A stretch of 64,000 nucleotides of DNA from Mucilaginibacter aquatilis (GCF_009755275.1 NZ_WQLA01000003.1:558001-622000); one strand, 5' to 3'; shown: positions 41,726-50,664, counted from the first letter of the stretch. The notes: generated by a model from the sequence alone, not told the origin. Made by a program: numbers and translations.

Positions 41726-44700
41726 TGGCCATCCTCGAATCTCTTAAACAATATTTCGGCGCAGAGAACGTAGTGCTTCCATCGGAGCGCACCGACCTTT
41801 TTTGCTGCTATAAAACAAGCACCAACGGATCTGTTTACCAGATTAACTACGTGGATTGCAGTGATGCTTGGTTACAGGCTGGGCTGGAAGCCTATTTCGA
41901 AGATCGACTGGCGGAGCGATATTATACTTCTGAGCCGTTTTTACAGTGGAACTTTTATTATTACTTTATTGCTGACGAAACGCTGCTGCGAAAACATGCA
42001 GATATTAAACGCATGGTTGAAAACAACGAGGCTTTCGCCCGGAAATTCGTGCTTACCGAAGCAGACTTGCTGGAGCGCTTCCGGAAAGCCGGACGGATCG
42101 GCCAGCAGGGAGGACATTTGGACGGGGGCGATCTCTATACTGAATGGTTAGACTATCTGCGGACAGAAGGACTCAGCTTTGTATTTGATGAACAAAATTA
42201 TCCCAATTATAAAAGCTGGGTAGACCAATACGTTGAAGGTCGACCGTTCCTCACACCGACAGATCATACATCTGGCAACGCAACCGGAGCGGCACCGCAT
42301 GTACGACAGCTTAGACACCTGCAAATCAGCCAATTCCGCTCCCTTCCAGCTACCCGACATTTCCGATTTGGCAAGGTTAACCTGGTCAGCGGTGCAAACG
42401 CGAGCGGCAAGACCTCGTTCTTTGATACGCTTGAGTTCTGCCTAACCGGTAAAGCCAAAGGCGCGGACGGTGATGGTTACCGGCTAGCGCTCGACACGAC
42501 TGATGGCATTACTTTGCCCTATCCGGATACGGCCGCCGTTTACCGCCAGCGAGACGTTACCTGGTATAAGAGCGTAAACACGCGGGGCCATAATCTTTCC
42601 GGAAATTTTAATAAGTTCAATTATTTTTCGAGCGATGCCGCTTTTGTGCTCAAGACCGAGGACGACCGCGGAGAGAACTTAATCGAGCGGACAATCACCG
42701 ATATTGCTGTAGGCAGAGAGATCAACCGCCTGGAAGAGCGCGTGACGGAGTTCCGTTCACGCTTTGACGCACAGCGCGACACCTTGCAAAAATCAGAAAG
42801 GCAAATCCGCGACGAGCTGAACAAACTCGCCCGCAATATGGAAGAGGTCAGGGCTTCCTCGACCGATAGTAGCGCCTTCCGGGCATCAGTGAAAGAGTAT
42901 CTTGAAACCCACGGCTGGCAGATCAACGAAGCGCCAGATGAAAACTATATCGCAGAGATTGCTGCTGCGCTGGAACTGGTCAATCACGCTTACGATGATA
43001 TGGTGTTTAACCTGCCGCGTTCCGGGGAGGAAAGTCCGGTGCAAATCGCCGCCGCCATCGAAAGCCTGTCGCTTAAGGCCAATACATTAACACTGTTTCG
43101 TGAGGAACACGACGCAGCCCAGCGATTGAACGAGCAATTACAGGGCGCCATGCATCAACTGAACGAGTTGGCTGATTTTGCTGCCGGTCTTAAGGATTAT
43201 TTTGCGGACCCTGATCTGGCATTGCTCCAGGGGATTGGTCTAGCAATACAGGAAGCTGAAGCCAGGGTGATATTATTACAGAAAGCAGGGGAATGCCTGA
43301 GCGGCCTTCAGACATTCTTAACCTCACAACCGGCCGGCACCGGTACGCAAACCCTGTTCGAATATGGCGAGCAGCAAATGAACCGACGACAGCAGGCAGA
43401 AACGAACCGGCAGGCCGCTGCAGCGATCGCTGAAACGCTCCGCCAGAGCGTCGATCAGCTTACCACGCTGATTGCTGACATCAAGCGCCTCGGTGCAGAT
43501 TTCCTAGATATTACCCCAGCAGCCAACCATTGCCCTTTGTGCGATACGCCTTTGCTGCACGACGTGCTGGCCGAAAGGATTCGCGCGACAGCGGCGAATT
43601 TTGGTGATCCAGCACTTTACCAGCAACGTCAGGAAGAGATTCGCCGGTATGAGCGGGTAATAGCCGATGCCGACCGGGTATTGGAGGCGATTGACCGCTT
43701 TGAAACGCTGATCCCCCATAATTACCTTGACGCAGTATCAGAACGGAGCCTCGATGAACTCAGCAAATTTTGGGAAAACGAAACAGACATGCTTCCCGTT
43801 GCGCGCACGGAACTGAGTCGACTGCGCGGAGTAAAGGAACGGTTTGAGGTCACGGGCTTGTCTTTTAGCCACTTGCGGCAAGTGCGTGAAGCGCTGCTGA
43901 CCCGCTTTAACGTGGAAGTGCAAAATGAGGCCGATCTCAGCAATGTACTGGCGATAATCGAGCGTCAAGCCGAATCGCTCAACGGGCAGTTCCGTAAACA
44001 AAGCGAACTGATCGAGCGCTTACGTGAACGCGGTGCTGCGATCTTCGATTCCTTATACCCGGATGAAGAAGCCCTGATGGCTGGTATCCGGAAATGGAAC
44101 GGCGCCCAGGCGGCATTGACCACGATTCGCAGTAAAGTGGCGGTGGCTGACAATCTTTCCGTGACCAGAATCCACCAGGACGTTTTGGGACTAACCAGCG
44201 TATTTACGACATATAAAGATAACTGGTATGCGCAGAAAACGCGGACCGAAGCAATGGAACTGATTACTCGGTCGCGCCAGAATGTTGATGAGCGGCTCCG
44301 TTCAAACCAGATGATGGCCACGCGGGTTAATTCGATTATCATAAAACTGGATTATCTGCTGAATGAACGCAGCAAAACGCGGTACCTAGCGGATTTTATT
44401 GCGGCCAATAAGCAGGAGATTGTGAGTATCTTCCGGCAAATCCATTCTCCGTTAGAATTTGAGGATATCAGTTTCGCGGAAAACAAGGTGAGGCTGAAAG
44501 ATCAATTGGGTTTCTGGCATACGATCAACCAGGTGAGCACCGGTCAGCGGACAGCAGTCGCGCTTAGCCTGTTTTTGAGTTTAAATAAAAAATTGCCTTG
44601 CGGACCGGACATTATCTTGATGGATGACCCGGTAACTTATGTCGATGACTTGAACACGCTTTCCTTTTTTGATTATCTGCGCGAACTGGTTGAGCAATCC

Positions 44701-44838
44701 GGGCGGCAACTCTTTTTTGCAACCGCGAATAGCGATATAGCTTTCTTGTTTGCGCAGAAGTTCAGGTATCTTGGAACTGAGGAATTCCAGCATTTCGCCT
44801 TTACCCGAACAGAACAAAACGCAGCACCACTTATTTAA
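41725..44838 (+). CDS. Rad50/SMC-like ATPase with zinc hook and extra N-terminal domain
   Basis: A 1037-residue protein. Residues 1-190 form a separate domain that I do not recognise (CSDAWLQAGLEAYFEDRLAE, WNFYYYFIADETLLRKHADI). The split ATPase follows: Walker A GANASGKT (223-230), long coiled coils (about 330-600 and 610-900) joined by a hook with CPLC at 603-606 (HCPLCDTPL), ABC signature STGQR (938-942) and Walker B ILMDDP (Asp967-968) with D-loop. The layout matches Rad50/SbcC and the LmuB-type proteins of Lamassu systems. It would bind DNA ends or phage DNA and control the nitrilase-fold partner. No third gene is evident. Confidence 0.85.
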   Translation: MAILESLKQYFGAENVVLPSERTDLFCCYKTSTNGSVYQINYVDCSDAWLQAGLEAYFEDRLAERYYTSEPFLQWNFYYYFIADETLLRKHADIKRMVENNEAFARKFVLTEADLLERFRKAGRIGQQGGHLDGGDLYTEWLDYLRTEGLSFVFDEQNYPNYKSWVDQYVEGRPFLTPTDHTSGNATGAAPHVRQLRHLQISQFRSLPATRHFRFGKVNLVSGANASGKTSFFDTLEFCLTGKAKGADGDGYRLALDTTDGITLPYPDTAAVYRQRDVTWYKSVNTRGHNLSGNFNKFNYFSSDAAFVLKTEDDRGENLIERTITDIAVGREINRLEERVTEFRSRFDAQRDTLQKSERQIRDELNKLARNMEEVRASSTDSSAFRASVKEYLETHGWQINEAPDENYIAEIAAALELVNHAYDDMVFNLPRSGEESPVQIAAAIESLSLKANTLTLFREEHDAAQRLNEQLQGAMHQLNELADFAAGLKDYFADPDLALLQGIGLAIQEAEARVILLQKAGECLSGLQTFLTSQPAGTGTQTLFEYGEQQMNRRQQAETNRQAAAAIAETLRQSVDQLTTLIADIKRLGADFLDITPAANHCPLCDTPLLHDVLAERIRATAANFGDPALYQQRQEEIRRYERVIADADRVLEAIDRFETLIPHNYLDAVSERSLDELSKFWENETDMLPVARTELSRLRGVKERFEVTGLSFSHLRQVREALLTRFNVEVQNEADLSNVLAIIERQAESLNGQFRKQSELIERLRERGAAIFDSLYPDEEALMAGIRKWNGAQAALTTIRSKVAVADNLSVTRIHQDVLGLTSVFTTYKDNWYAQKTRTEAMELITRSRQNVDERLRSNQMMATRVNSIIIKLDYLLNERSKTRYLADFIAANKQEIVSIFRQIHSPLEFEDISFAENKVRLKDQLGFWHTINQVSTGQRTAVALSLFLSLNKKLPCGPDIILMDDPVTYVDDLNTLSFFDYLRELVEQSGRQLFFATANSDIAFLFAQKFRYLGTEEFQHFAFTRTEQNAAPLI

Positions 44839-45164
44839 AGTTGTGGCGTTTATCAATTAGCCTGTGTTATTGCGAGCAGGTTCATTGATATAATAGTTGA
44901 AATTCATATTTGGATCAAGACTGAACGTCTCTTGATGTTGATGAAATCACTTTTATGGCAACTGATGGTAGGATAGTGTGGGGCCGAAAAGGCTATATCT
45001 GGCCGGATAATCAGCCTTGTAATGTACTCGACTTTAAGAAAGCGATGCTGATAGATTTAAATATATTTCTCCGCGGGTTCCACCTTTGGTGTTGGAAACT
45101 GGGATCGAACCATGGCGATGAAATACGTATTGGCTTACGCTCCCGAGCCGTAAAACAGCTATCA
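44839..45164. other. Intergenic region between SMC gene and mob module
   Basis: 326 bases between converging genes. An open frame from 44955 on the + strand overlaps the end of mobC, but its product has no family features and I do not call it. The repeat CACCTTTGGTGTTGGA lies at 45081-45096. No terminator hairpin stands out. Confidence 0.4.
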
Positions 45165-47057
45165 TTACGCCGTAACATTGGATATAATTTCCGCTACATC
45201 TGACTTAATTTTAAAGTAATTACTAATAATCTCATTCTGGGTCACATTTCTCGCTTTTGGGATTGCATAATGATGTCGTTCTTCATTGGCAATTGCCTCG
45301 TGATCGTTTTGAATACTGCTATTAAACATTTTCAAGTCAATTTTATTGGTTGGGTCATCCGCTACTATGCCAACGAATTCACCGGATGATAAAGCAGCAA
45401 TTTTAGAAGCAGGTATTGCATACTCCAATTGCGTCGACCGACTGACTGATGTATCTGTGGCATTAATTGATACGCTTTCTTTTTGCTGATTGATCTTGCC
45501 AAAACGTTCCGAAAGCTGCTTAGCGGTATCGCCGGTGACTTGTCCACAGATGATATTGCCGACTATGTTCATTATGACCTCGGCCTGTTCGCGGCCATAG
45601 TCTTTCTTTAATTGGGAATAATCCTGCACGGCCAGGGTAACCGCTACTTTATTCGAACGGGCGGTCGCTATCAGGTTATCTATACCATTGAAGTAAATGG
45701 TCGGGAACTCATCAAAGATCAAACTGCATTTTTGCTGGTGCTTCCGGTTCACCAGTTTATTGATCCTGTTCACATACAGTGAAAGGACGGCGCCATAGGT
45801 CTGTGACTTTTGCGGGTTGTTGGCGAGGCAGACCACTTTAGGATCATCAGGATTGTTGATGTCAAGCGAAAAATCGTTACCGCTCAGCACGTAGTATAGT
45901 TGGGGAGAACTTAACCTTGCCAAACTGATCTTAGCACTTGCGATCTGACCTTCCAACTGCTCAAAAGCCTCATTTTTCCAGGCGGAAATAAAGGGATTGA
46001 TCAAGACCTCGATCTCAGGTTCATTCGTCAGCAATGCGAAAAGCTTCTTGTAATCAACAAGCGATAATTCGACCACATGCGGTAGGGTGCAATACCGGCC
46101 GCCCTCGTATTTTTTTAAGAACCAGATCAGTGCAGTCACAAAGTTGATCGGTGATTCCACGAAGAAATCGCCCTGCTTTTTGATCCACTCACGATTCAAG
46201 CCCAGCATGATTGTCCGGGCGGCTTCCATAGCATCCGTAATATCCAGCATTGTTTCCGGTTCGAGCGGATTACTACGGTGCATGATCTTTTCGAAATTGA
46301 TGACAAAAAACGATCGGCCACGATGTTCTCTCAGTGCGTTGTAAGCGATCTTCGAAAGATCATCATACTTAAAGTCATAAATCAACATGGCAAAGCCTTT
46401 GGCAATGTGCTGCATGATGAGATGCCGGATGACAAAGTATGATTTACCCGCGCCGGGGCTGCCGCCAACAAGCGTGCCCCTGAACGGATTGATAATATTT
46501 ATCCAACTTTTCCGCTCTTTGCCCTTTAACTGATATTTGGCTGGCAGGTTGATGGAATATTCATTTTCCAGCAAGCGTTCTTCTTGCGGAAACGTTTCGT
46601 TCTCTTTGTTAAAAATGTCCTGGCCTAACTTCAGCTTGAGCATGCGGAATAATAGGCCACCACCGGTCATGAATAAAATATAACCAAAAGTCGCAGCACC
46701 TATATAAAGCCAGGGGAAATGCAGTAAATAACTGCTCAAAAAGTAAAGGAGCAAGCCCGTTACGCAATAGGTAATGACGGTCTTAGGCCTGATCTTTTCG
46801 TCGCGCTTACCTTTACTACCGACGAGCGACACTACCAATAGCAATAGTGCGCTGAGTTTAGCGGTCAGCATCGTCTTGAATATCGGCATGCGTGCCAGGG
46901 GCAATAAAACCTGATCAGTGATCCGGTGTACCAATTCCAGTTCTTTGAAGGCACCGTAACAGGCCAAATAGAAATGAATCATCAGTATGGTTATACTTAG
47001 CAGCCTGGTAAAATCAATGATTTTCCGCAAGGCCTGTTCGTTTTCTCCGGTTTGCAT
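45165..47057 (-). CDS. mobC: Type IV coupling protein MobC (VirD4/TraG-type)
   Basis: A 630-residue ATPase that brings relaxase-bound DNA to the transfer channel. Four hydrophobic segments lie in residues 1-145 (for example ITILMIHFYLACYGAF, LLLYFLSSYLLHFPWLYI). Walker A GSPGAGKS lies at about residue 200, and CSLIFDEFPTIYF is the Walker B region. KVAVTLAVQDYSQL and NIICGQVTGDTAKQLSERFGK are typical of the family. It follows mobB with only 2 bases between. Confidence 0.92.
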   Translation of the reverse strand: MQTGENEQALRKIIDFTRLLSITILMIHFYLACYGAFKELELVHRITDQVLLPLARMPIFKTMLTAKLSALLLLVVSLVGSKGKRDEKIRPKTVITYCVTGLLLYFLSSYLLHFPWLYIGAATFGYILFMTGGGLLFRMLKLKLGQDIFNKENETFPQEERLLENEYSINLPAKYQLKGKERKSWINIINPFRGTLVGGSPGAGKSYFVIRHLIMQHIAKGFAMLIYDFKYDDLSKIAYNALREHRGRSFFVINFEKIMHRSNPLEPETMLDITDAMEAARTIMLGLNREWIKKQGDFFVESPINFVTALIWFLKKYEGGRYCTLPHVVELSLVDYKKLFALLTNEPEIEVLINPFISAWKNEAFEQLEGQIASAKISLARLSSPQLYYVLSGNDFSLDINNPDDPKVVCLANNPQKSQTYGAVLSLYVNRINKLVNRKHQQKCSLIFDEFPTIYFNGIDNLIATARSNKVAVTLAVQDYSQLKKDYGREQAEVIMNIVGNIICGQVTGDTAKQLSERFGKINQQKESVSINATDTSVSRSTQLEYAIPASKIAALSSGEFVGIVADDPTNKIDLKMFNSSIQNDHEAIANEERHHYAIPKARNVTQNEIISNYFKIKSDVAEIISNVTA

Positions 47058-47059
47058 AA

Positions 47060-48271
47060 TTATAGATTTAGTCCTTTACGTTTCTTTCTTTTGAATTTGT
47101 TTAGTGCGGCAAGGTCTTGTTGCTCGGCTTCAAACAGTACATCCAATAATTGGCTTCGGATGCTTTGACCGTGATCGGTTGCCGTTGGTGACCAATCGTC
47201 CGTCTGTGTTTGCCTGTTTTGTTTTGGTTCCGGCAGTAACTTGGTTGCCAGTTGGTTTGCACTATACGTTTTGCCAAGGTCGCTGCCATTGAATACGGCC
47301 TTGTTATTCTTATCAATGAACGTAACACCATAAAGCCGCCCTTCTTCATTTCTGCGCAGAATGATCTGGACGCCCTTTGCCCAAAGTTGTTTTTGAAGTT
47401 GCTGTGCGGTCAGCGGATGCTTTAGCATCTCATCAAGTACTTTGATCAGGTTTTTTTTAAAGGGCTTCCGTAGTGTGGCATTCAATTTAAAGCGTTCCTC
47501 CAAGGCTTTCAGCGTTGGCTTGCCATAGATACTGCTGGCTTTGATGGGTACGCCAATCTTGTTGCCTTTACTATCGAGCATCCAATACATTAAGCCAGAC
47601 CGCGCATACATACGACTGTCTTTGCTGCCCTGGTCGGCAGCAATATGGTATTGTTGCAGCACCGCATTTAATTCCGGGAGGCTGGTAAACTTATAGGTGC
47701 GGACAACATAACCAAGGATGTTTGTAATAGATCGTTTAGTTTCTTCCTGACCATAATCGGCTGCTTTTACCCCGGCTTTCATGTCAGGCTTTTGCAGTTT
47801 TTGATCTTCCGCTTTGGTCAGTTGGTATTTGACCTCGATTTCCTTACGTGCCTTTTCTGATTGGTTCTGCCCTAAGTAATGCAGGCTGATCCGCTCCCCA
47901 TCAGATTTGATGTTGGTTGTGACAATATGAATATGCGGATGTCCGGCGTCCTCGTGGCGATAGACAAGGTACGGCTGTCCATCAAAGCCGATGCCTATCA
48001 TATAGTCCTGCGTGATCTGTTGCAGCCTGTCATCAGACAATCGCTCACCGTTCGGAAAATTTAAAGAGATATGAACAGTATTGGTTTTTGTCCGCTCGTT
48101 ACCGGCAGCCAGGTCGGTCAGCCGCAATAGCTTATCATGAAAATTTAGTTTGTCCATATCTTTTGAGTATCGAACAGCCGCAATCAGTTTCGCGGTGCCC
48201 TTTGCAACCTTCCGTTCATTGTAGTTCAATGCGCCGATCAGGCTTTTACCGCTTTTAATTTTTGCGACCAT
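47060..48271 (-). CDS. mobB: Relaxase MobB (MOBP-type mobilisation nuclease)
   Basis: A 403-residue DNA-nicking enzyme. It opens MVAKIKSGKSLIGALNYNERKV, typical of Bacteroidota relaxases. The three-His metal motif is visible in YRHEDAGHPHIHIVTTN, and HISLNFPNGERL precedes it. It nicks the origin of transfer and stays linked to the 5' end during conjugation. The start overlaps mobA by 34 bases. Confidence 0.93.
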   Translation of the reverse strand: MVAKIKSGKSLIGALNYNERKVAKGTAKLIAAVRYSKDMDKLNFHDKLLRLTDLAAGNERTKTNTVHISLNFPNGERLSDDRLQQITQDYMIGIGFDGQPYLVYRHEDAGHPHIHIVTTNIKSDGERISLHYLGQNQSEKARKEIEVKYQLTKAEDQKLQKPDMKAGVKAADYGQEETKRSITNILGYVVRTYKFTSLPELNAVLQQYHIAADQGSKDSRMYARSGLMYWMLDSKGNKIGVPIKASSIYGKPTLKALEERFKLNATLRKPFKKNLIKVLDEMLKHPLTAQQLQKQLWAKGVQIILRRNEEGRLYGVTFIDKNNKAVFNGSDLGKTYSANQLATKLLPEPKQNRQTQTDDWSPTATDHGQSIRSQLLDVLFEAEQQDLAALNKFKRKKRKGLNL

Positions 48272-48648
48272 ACCTCTGCATAATTGTTCATGCGATCCCT
48301 GATCTGTAGGATAGCAGGCTCCAGTTTACCATTGACCACATTCAGTAAATTCATCCAAAGCCGGGCATCGGCATGGCCGTGTGTGGCATTAATGCTTCGC
48401 ATGGCCTGATTGAGATTGTTACCGATGGCATTCAACTCCTGGCGCAGGTTGACCATTTCTTCCAAAAGATCATCCATAGATTTATCCCTGTAGAATACCG
48501 TCACTGGTTTGTTGAGCAGCACGCTCCGCACATACTCGCTGAGTTTGCGGAAACGTGTTTTCTTGAATCTGTTATTGATCAGATCGTATTCCGCCTGCTT
48601 GAACCTTGTCAGCAACACCCGTGTTAATTTATCTTCTGCTGTTCCCAT
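48238..48648 (-). CDS. mobA: Relaxosome accessory protein MobA
   Basis: About 136 residues from the ATG at 48648; an upstream ATG at 48747 in the same frame would run through the candidate oriT and add a Cys-rich, unlikely N-terminus. The ribbon-helix-helix part is seen in FKKTRFRKLSEYVRSVLLNKPVTVFYRDKSMD, followed by NLRQELNAIGNNLNQAMRSIN, typical of MobA/MobC-type accessory proteins. It helps relaxase bind the origin of transfer. Confidence 0.9.
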   Translation of the reverse strand: MGTAEDKLTRVLLTRFKQAEYDLINNRFKKTRFRKLSEYVRSVLLNKPVTVFYRDKSMDDLLEEMVNLRQELNAIGNNLNQAMRSINATHGHADARLWMNLLNVVNGKLEPAILQIRDRMNNYAEVWSQKLKAVKA

Positions 48649-48790
48649 TTTCCTTGTCTTTAAAAAGCCGACTTCGGAGCGCTTTTTGCCAGACCGCGGC
48701 CGACTTTGGAGGCAGGGGCAAGATCCGTTTGTATTACAAACGTACATCTTGCTGACTGCTGCAAAGCGGGCAGTCTAGTCCTGCTATTAG
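48649..48790. promoter_or_regulatory. Candidate origin of transfer (oriT)
   Basis: The region directly upstream of mobA has an imperfect hairpin at 48718-48752 (outer arms GCAAGAT/ATCTTGC and inner arms CGTTTGT/ACAAACG), and a direct near-repeat GCCGACTTCGGAGCG (48667-48681) and GCCGACTTTGGAGGC (48700-48714). Position and structure fit an oriT of Bacteroidota elements. The nick site cannot be read from sequence alone. Confidence 0.5.
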
Positions 48791-49072
48791 TTATTCATTG
48801 GCTTTTTTTGAAATTTCTTCCGGCTTCGCCTTATGGCTCAGGTAAAGTTCAAGCGCCTGTATATTGATGTCTTTAAGGGATTCATCATGTTCCAGTCCGA
48901 ATATTTTAAGCCGCTTTAAAAGGCCTTTGGGTATCCGGTTATTGAACTGTACGTCCGGCTCATTCGGAACAGGTGCTGCTTTGACCGGGATCACCGCCTG
49001 GATAGGTGTAGCCGGTCGCTCTTGTTTGAGTTTATCAGCCAAATTGCCGAGCTTATTTTTATAGTTTTCCAT
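48791..49072 (-). CDS. Small DNA-binding protein of the partition/mob unit (RHH-like)
   Basis: A 93-residue protein. The C-terminal RIPKGLLKRLKIFGLEHDESLKDINIQALELYL has the beta-strand-helix-helix layout of ribbon-helix-helix proteins (compare ParG/DUF3408-type). The N-terminus is a flexible, proline-rich linker. Downstream of parA and next to a repeat-rich spacer, it likely binds those repeats. I cannot name the family with certainty. Confidence 0.65.
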   Translation of the reverse strand: MENYKNKLGNLADKLKQERPATPIQAVIPVKAAPVPNEPDVQFNNRIPKGLLKRLKIFGLEHDESLKDINIQALELYLSHKAKPEEISKKANE

Positions 49073-49230
49073 TTGCTATCATGATAGTTTGTTAGCACCC
49101 GTTGGGTCGTTTGCTAGCTTGATAGTTTTCTATCAACCTCAGCTAGTTTGATAACTTGCTATGACGATAGCTTGCTAAGTTGCTAGGGTCTTAGTTTGCG
49201 ATCTTGCTAGCTTTTTAGTTAAATAAAAAG
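49073..49230. repeat. Array of short TTGCTA repeats between parA and RHH gene
   Basis: About 160 bases with roughly eight to nine copies or near-copies of TTGCTA(G/T/A), several paired with TGATAG/CGATAG half-sites. The spacing is irregular. It lies between a ParA gene and an RHH-like gene, where a centromere-like or operator site is expected. Confidence 0.6.
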
Positions 49231-49836
49231 CTATGATGCTATCCGCTCAACAACCTCTTCTGTCAGTGCCATGAGTTCTTCCTTGGCCCGCTTGTCGGTG
49301 CTATTTAAGATACCGGCCGTCATCGATGAACGCGCGATACTTACCCGGTCATGCACTCTTGTTTTCAGCAATGGCGTGTCCATGCTTTGCAGAAGGTCAG
49401 CCACATCCTGGGTGATCCCAGCGCGCGGCTTAACCATGTTGAGTACGATGCCCGATCTCAAGTGCGGCGCTTTGCGCTGCGCTTCCCGGATCAATGCCAG
49501 CGTAGAACGAATAGCCATCACATCAAAGAAGCCGGCTTTGGTCGGTACCAGGATAAAATCTGATTGCAGGAATAGTTCCGGCAGTTTATTGGATAAATAA
49601 GGTGGCGTATCGATGATAATGAGATCATAGGCCAATTGTTGAAGATCCGGCAATTGGTCAATGCCAATGATCTCCAGATCAGGAAAATCTTGCCGGATAT
49701 GATATAAACTTCCCTGTAAGTCGGTATCTACAAGGGCTACTGATAACTGGTCCTGGAAACATAAAGCCAGGTTGATCGCTAAAGTGCTTTTTCCTACGCC
49801 CCCTTTTTGATGGGCTATGGTGATGATCTTTGCCAT
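49231..49836 (-). CDS. ParA-family ATPase (TraA of the ICE)
   Basis: About 201 residues from the ATG at 49836 (MAKIITIAHQKGGVGKSTLAINLAL), the usual ParA start; an ATG at 49875 in frame adds 13 atypical residues. The deviant Walker A KGGVGKS and the VDTDLQGS and LIIIDTPPYL motifs are intact. ParA-type proteins are found at the mob side of Bacteroidota ICEs and may keep the excised circle or position the transfer apparatus. Length is short, as in small Soj/ParF types. Confidence 0.92.
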   Translation of the reverse strand: MAKIITIAHQKGGVGKSTLAINLALCFQDQLSVALVDTDLQGSLYHIRQDFPDLEIIGIDQLPDLQQLAYDLIIIDTPPYLSNKLPELFLQSDFILVPTKAGFFDVMAIRSTLALIREAQRKAPHLRSGIVLNMVKPRAGITQDVADLLQSMDTPLLKTRVHDRVSIARSSMTAGILNSTDKRAKEELMALTEEVVERIAS

Positions 49837-49871
49837 AATGCTATTTTTGCTATGTGTATAGAATGCTACGT

Positions 49872-50189
49872 TCATAGCAGCGCGTTCTCACGCTGCCTTC
49901 TTTTGAGCTTTCGTTCCTGCTCATAATTAAATATCCATTCCCCGGCCAGCAACTTCCAGTTGCGGTAAGGTGTCCCTTTGGGGCTGCACCAATCTGCTTT
50001 TTCGTAATAGCTATAAAATATGCCTGCCTGCGCGGCAAGTCCTTTCTGATCAAAATAAATGTCAACCAGGATCTTTTGCGGCGGCATATCGGTGCCGAAG
50101 CCTTTTTGCTGAATAGGTTCTGCTTTACGATCTTCTATAGGAAGCCTTTTAGCTTTTCGTTTGGGTGTTGGAAATAACATAGGTAACAT
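49872..50189 (-). CDS. Unknown ICE protein upstream of parA (105 aa)
   Basis: A 105-residue basic protein (TPKRKAKRLPIEDRK at the N-terminus, NYEQERKLKRRQRENALL at the C-terminus) with an aromatic middle (GIFYSYYEKADWCSPKGTPYRNWKLLAGEWIF). It precedes parA on the same strand. No family recognised; the charge suggests nucleic-acid contact. Confidence 0.6.
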   Translation of the reverse strand: MLPMLFPTPKRKAKRLPIEDRKAEPIQQKGFGTDMPPQKILVDIYFDQKGLAAQAGIFYSYYEKADWCSPKGTPYRNWKLLAGEWIFNYEQERKLKRRQRENALL

Positions 50190-50230
50190 TTATGGCCGGG
50201 CACCCATATACAGGCCCGGCCGATGAAACA

Positions 50231-50572
50231 TCAGGCGCTTTTGTTCGTGGACATCATATAGGTGATATCCTCATAATCATAATAAATAGAGCCGCCTATT
50301 TTAGTAAATGGCAATACGCCGCTATCCCGCAGCGATTGCAGGAAGCCATGAGAGATGCCGAGTAACTTTTTGACTTCAGCAGATTTAAGCCATTTTTTAC
50401 CGGGTACGCCGCTGGCGCATTCTTTAATGATGCGCTTAACCTCCTGGAGCATGTCATTTTTGAAATCCTCCAGGTCGCCAAGAGTTAATATCTGGTTCCG
50501 GGTTGGAACCATGCCCATTCTTGACCTTTGTTCAATTGTTTTATCCATAACATAATTTTTAAAGGACTTCAA
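50231..50572 (-). CDS. HTH_17/excisionase-type DNA-binding protein
   Basis: A 113-residue protein (a start at 50548, MDKTIEQRSRMG, is equally possible). The C-terminal WLKSAEVKKLLGISHGFLQSLRDSGVLPFTKIGGSIYYDYEDITYMM is a MerR-like winged helix typical of excisionases and related factors of Bacteroidota elements. It probably assists excision or controls transcription of the mob genes. Confidence 0.85.
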   Translation of the reverse strand: MKSFKNYVMDKTIEQRSRMGMVPTRNQILTLGDLEDFKNDMLQEVKRIIKECASGVPGKKWLKSAEVKKLLGISHGFLQSLRDSGVLPFTKIGGSIYYDYEDITYMMSTNKSA

Positions 50573-50664
50573 AATTCGGGAACGGAAAAATCAAAAAATG
50601 ACAACTTTGGGGTAGGTGGAGTTATTTTAGGGTATGAAAAGATCAGAATGGATCAAAACGAACA

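Noticed and set aside
44955..45203. Open frame of 82 codons between the SMC gene and mobC
   Set aside because: It overlaps the end of mobC on the other strand and shows no recognisable features.
49073..49230. The repeat array as a CRISPR array
   Set aside because: Repeats are only 6-7 bases, irregularly spaced and without unique spacers of constant length; no cas genes in the window.
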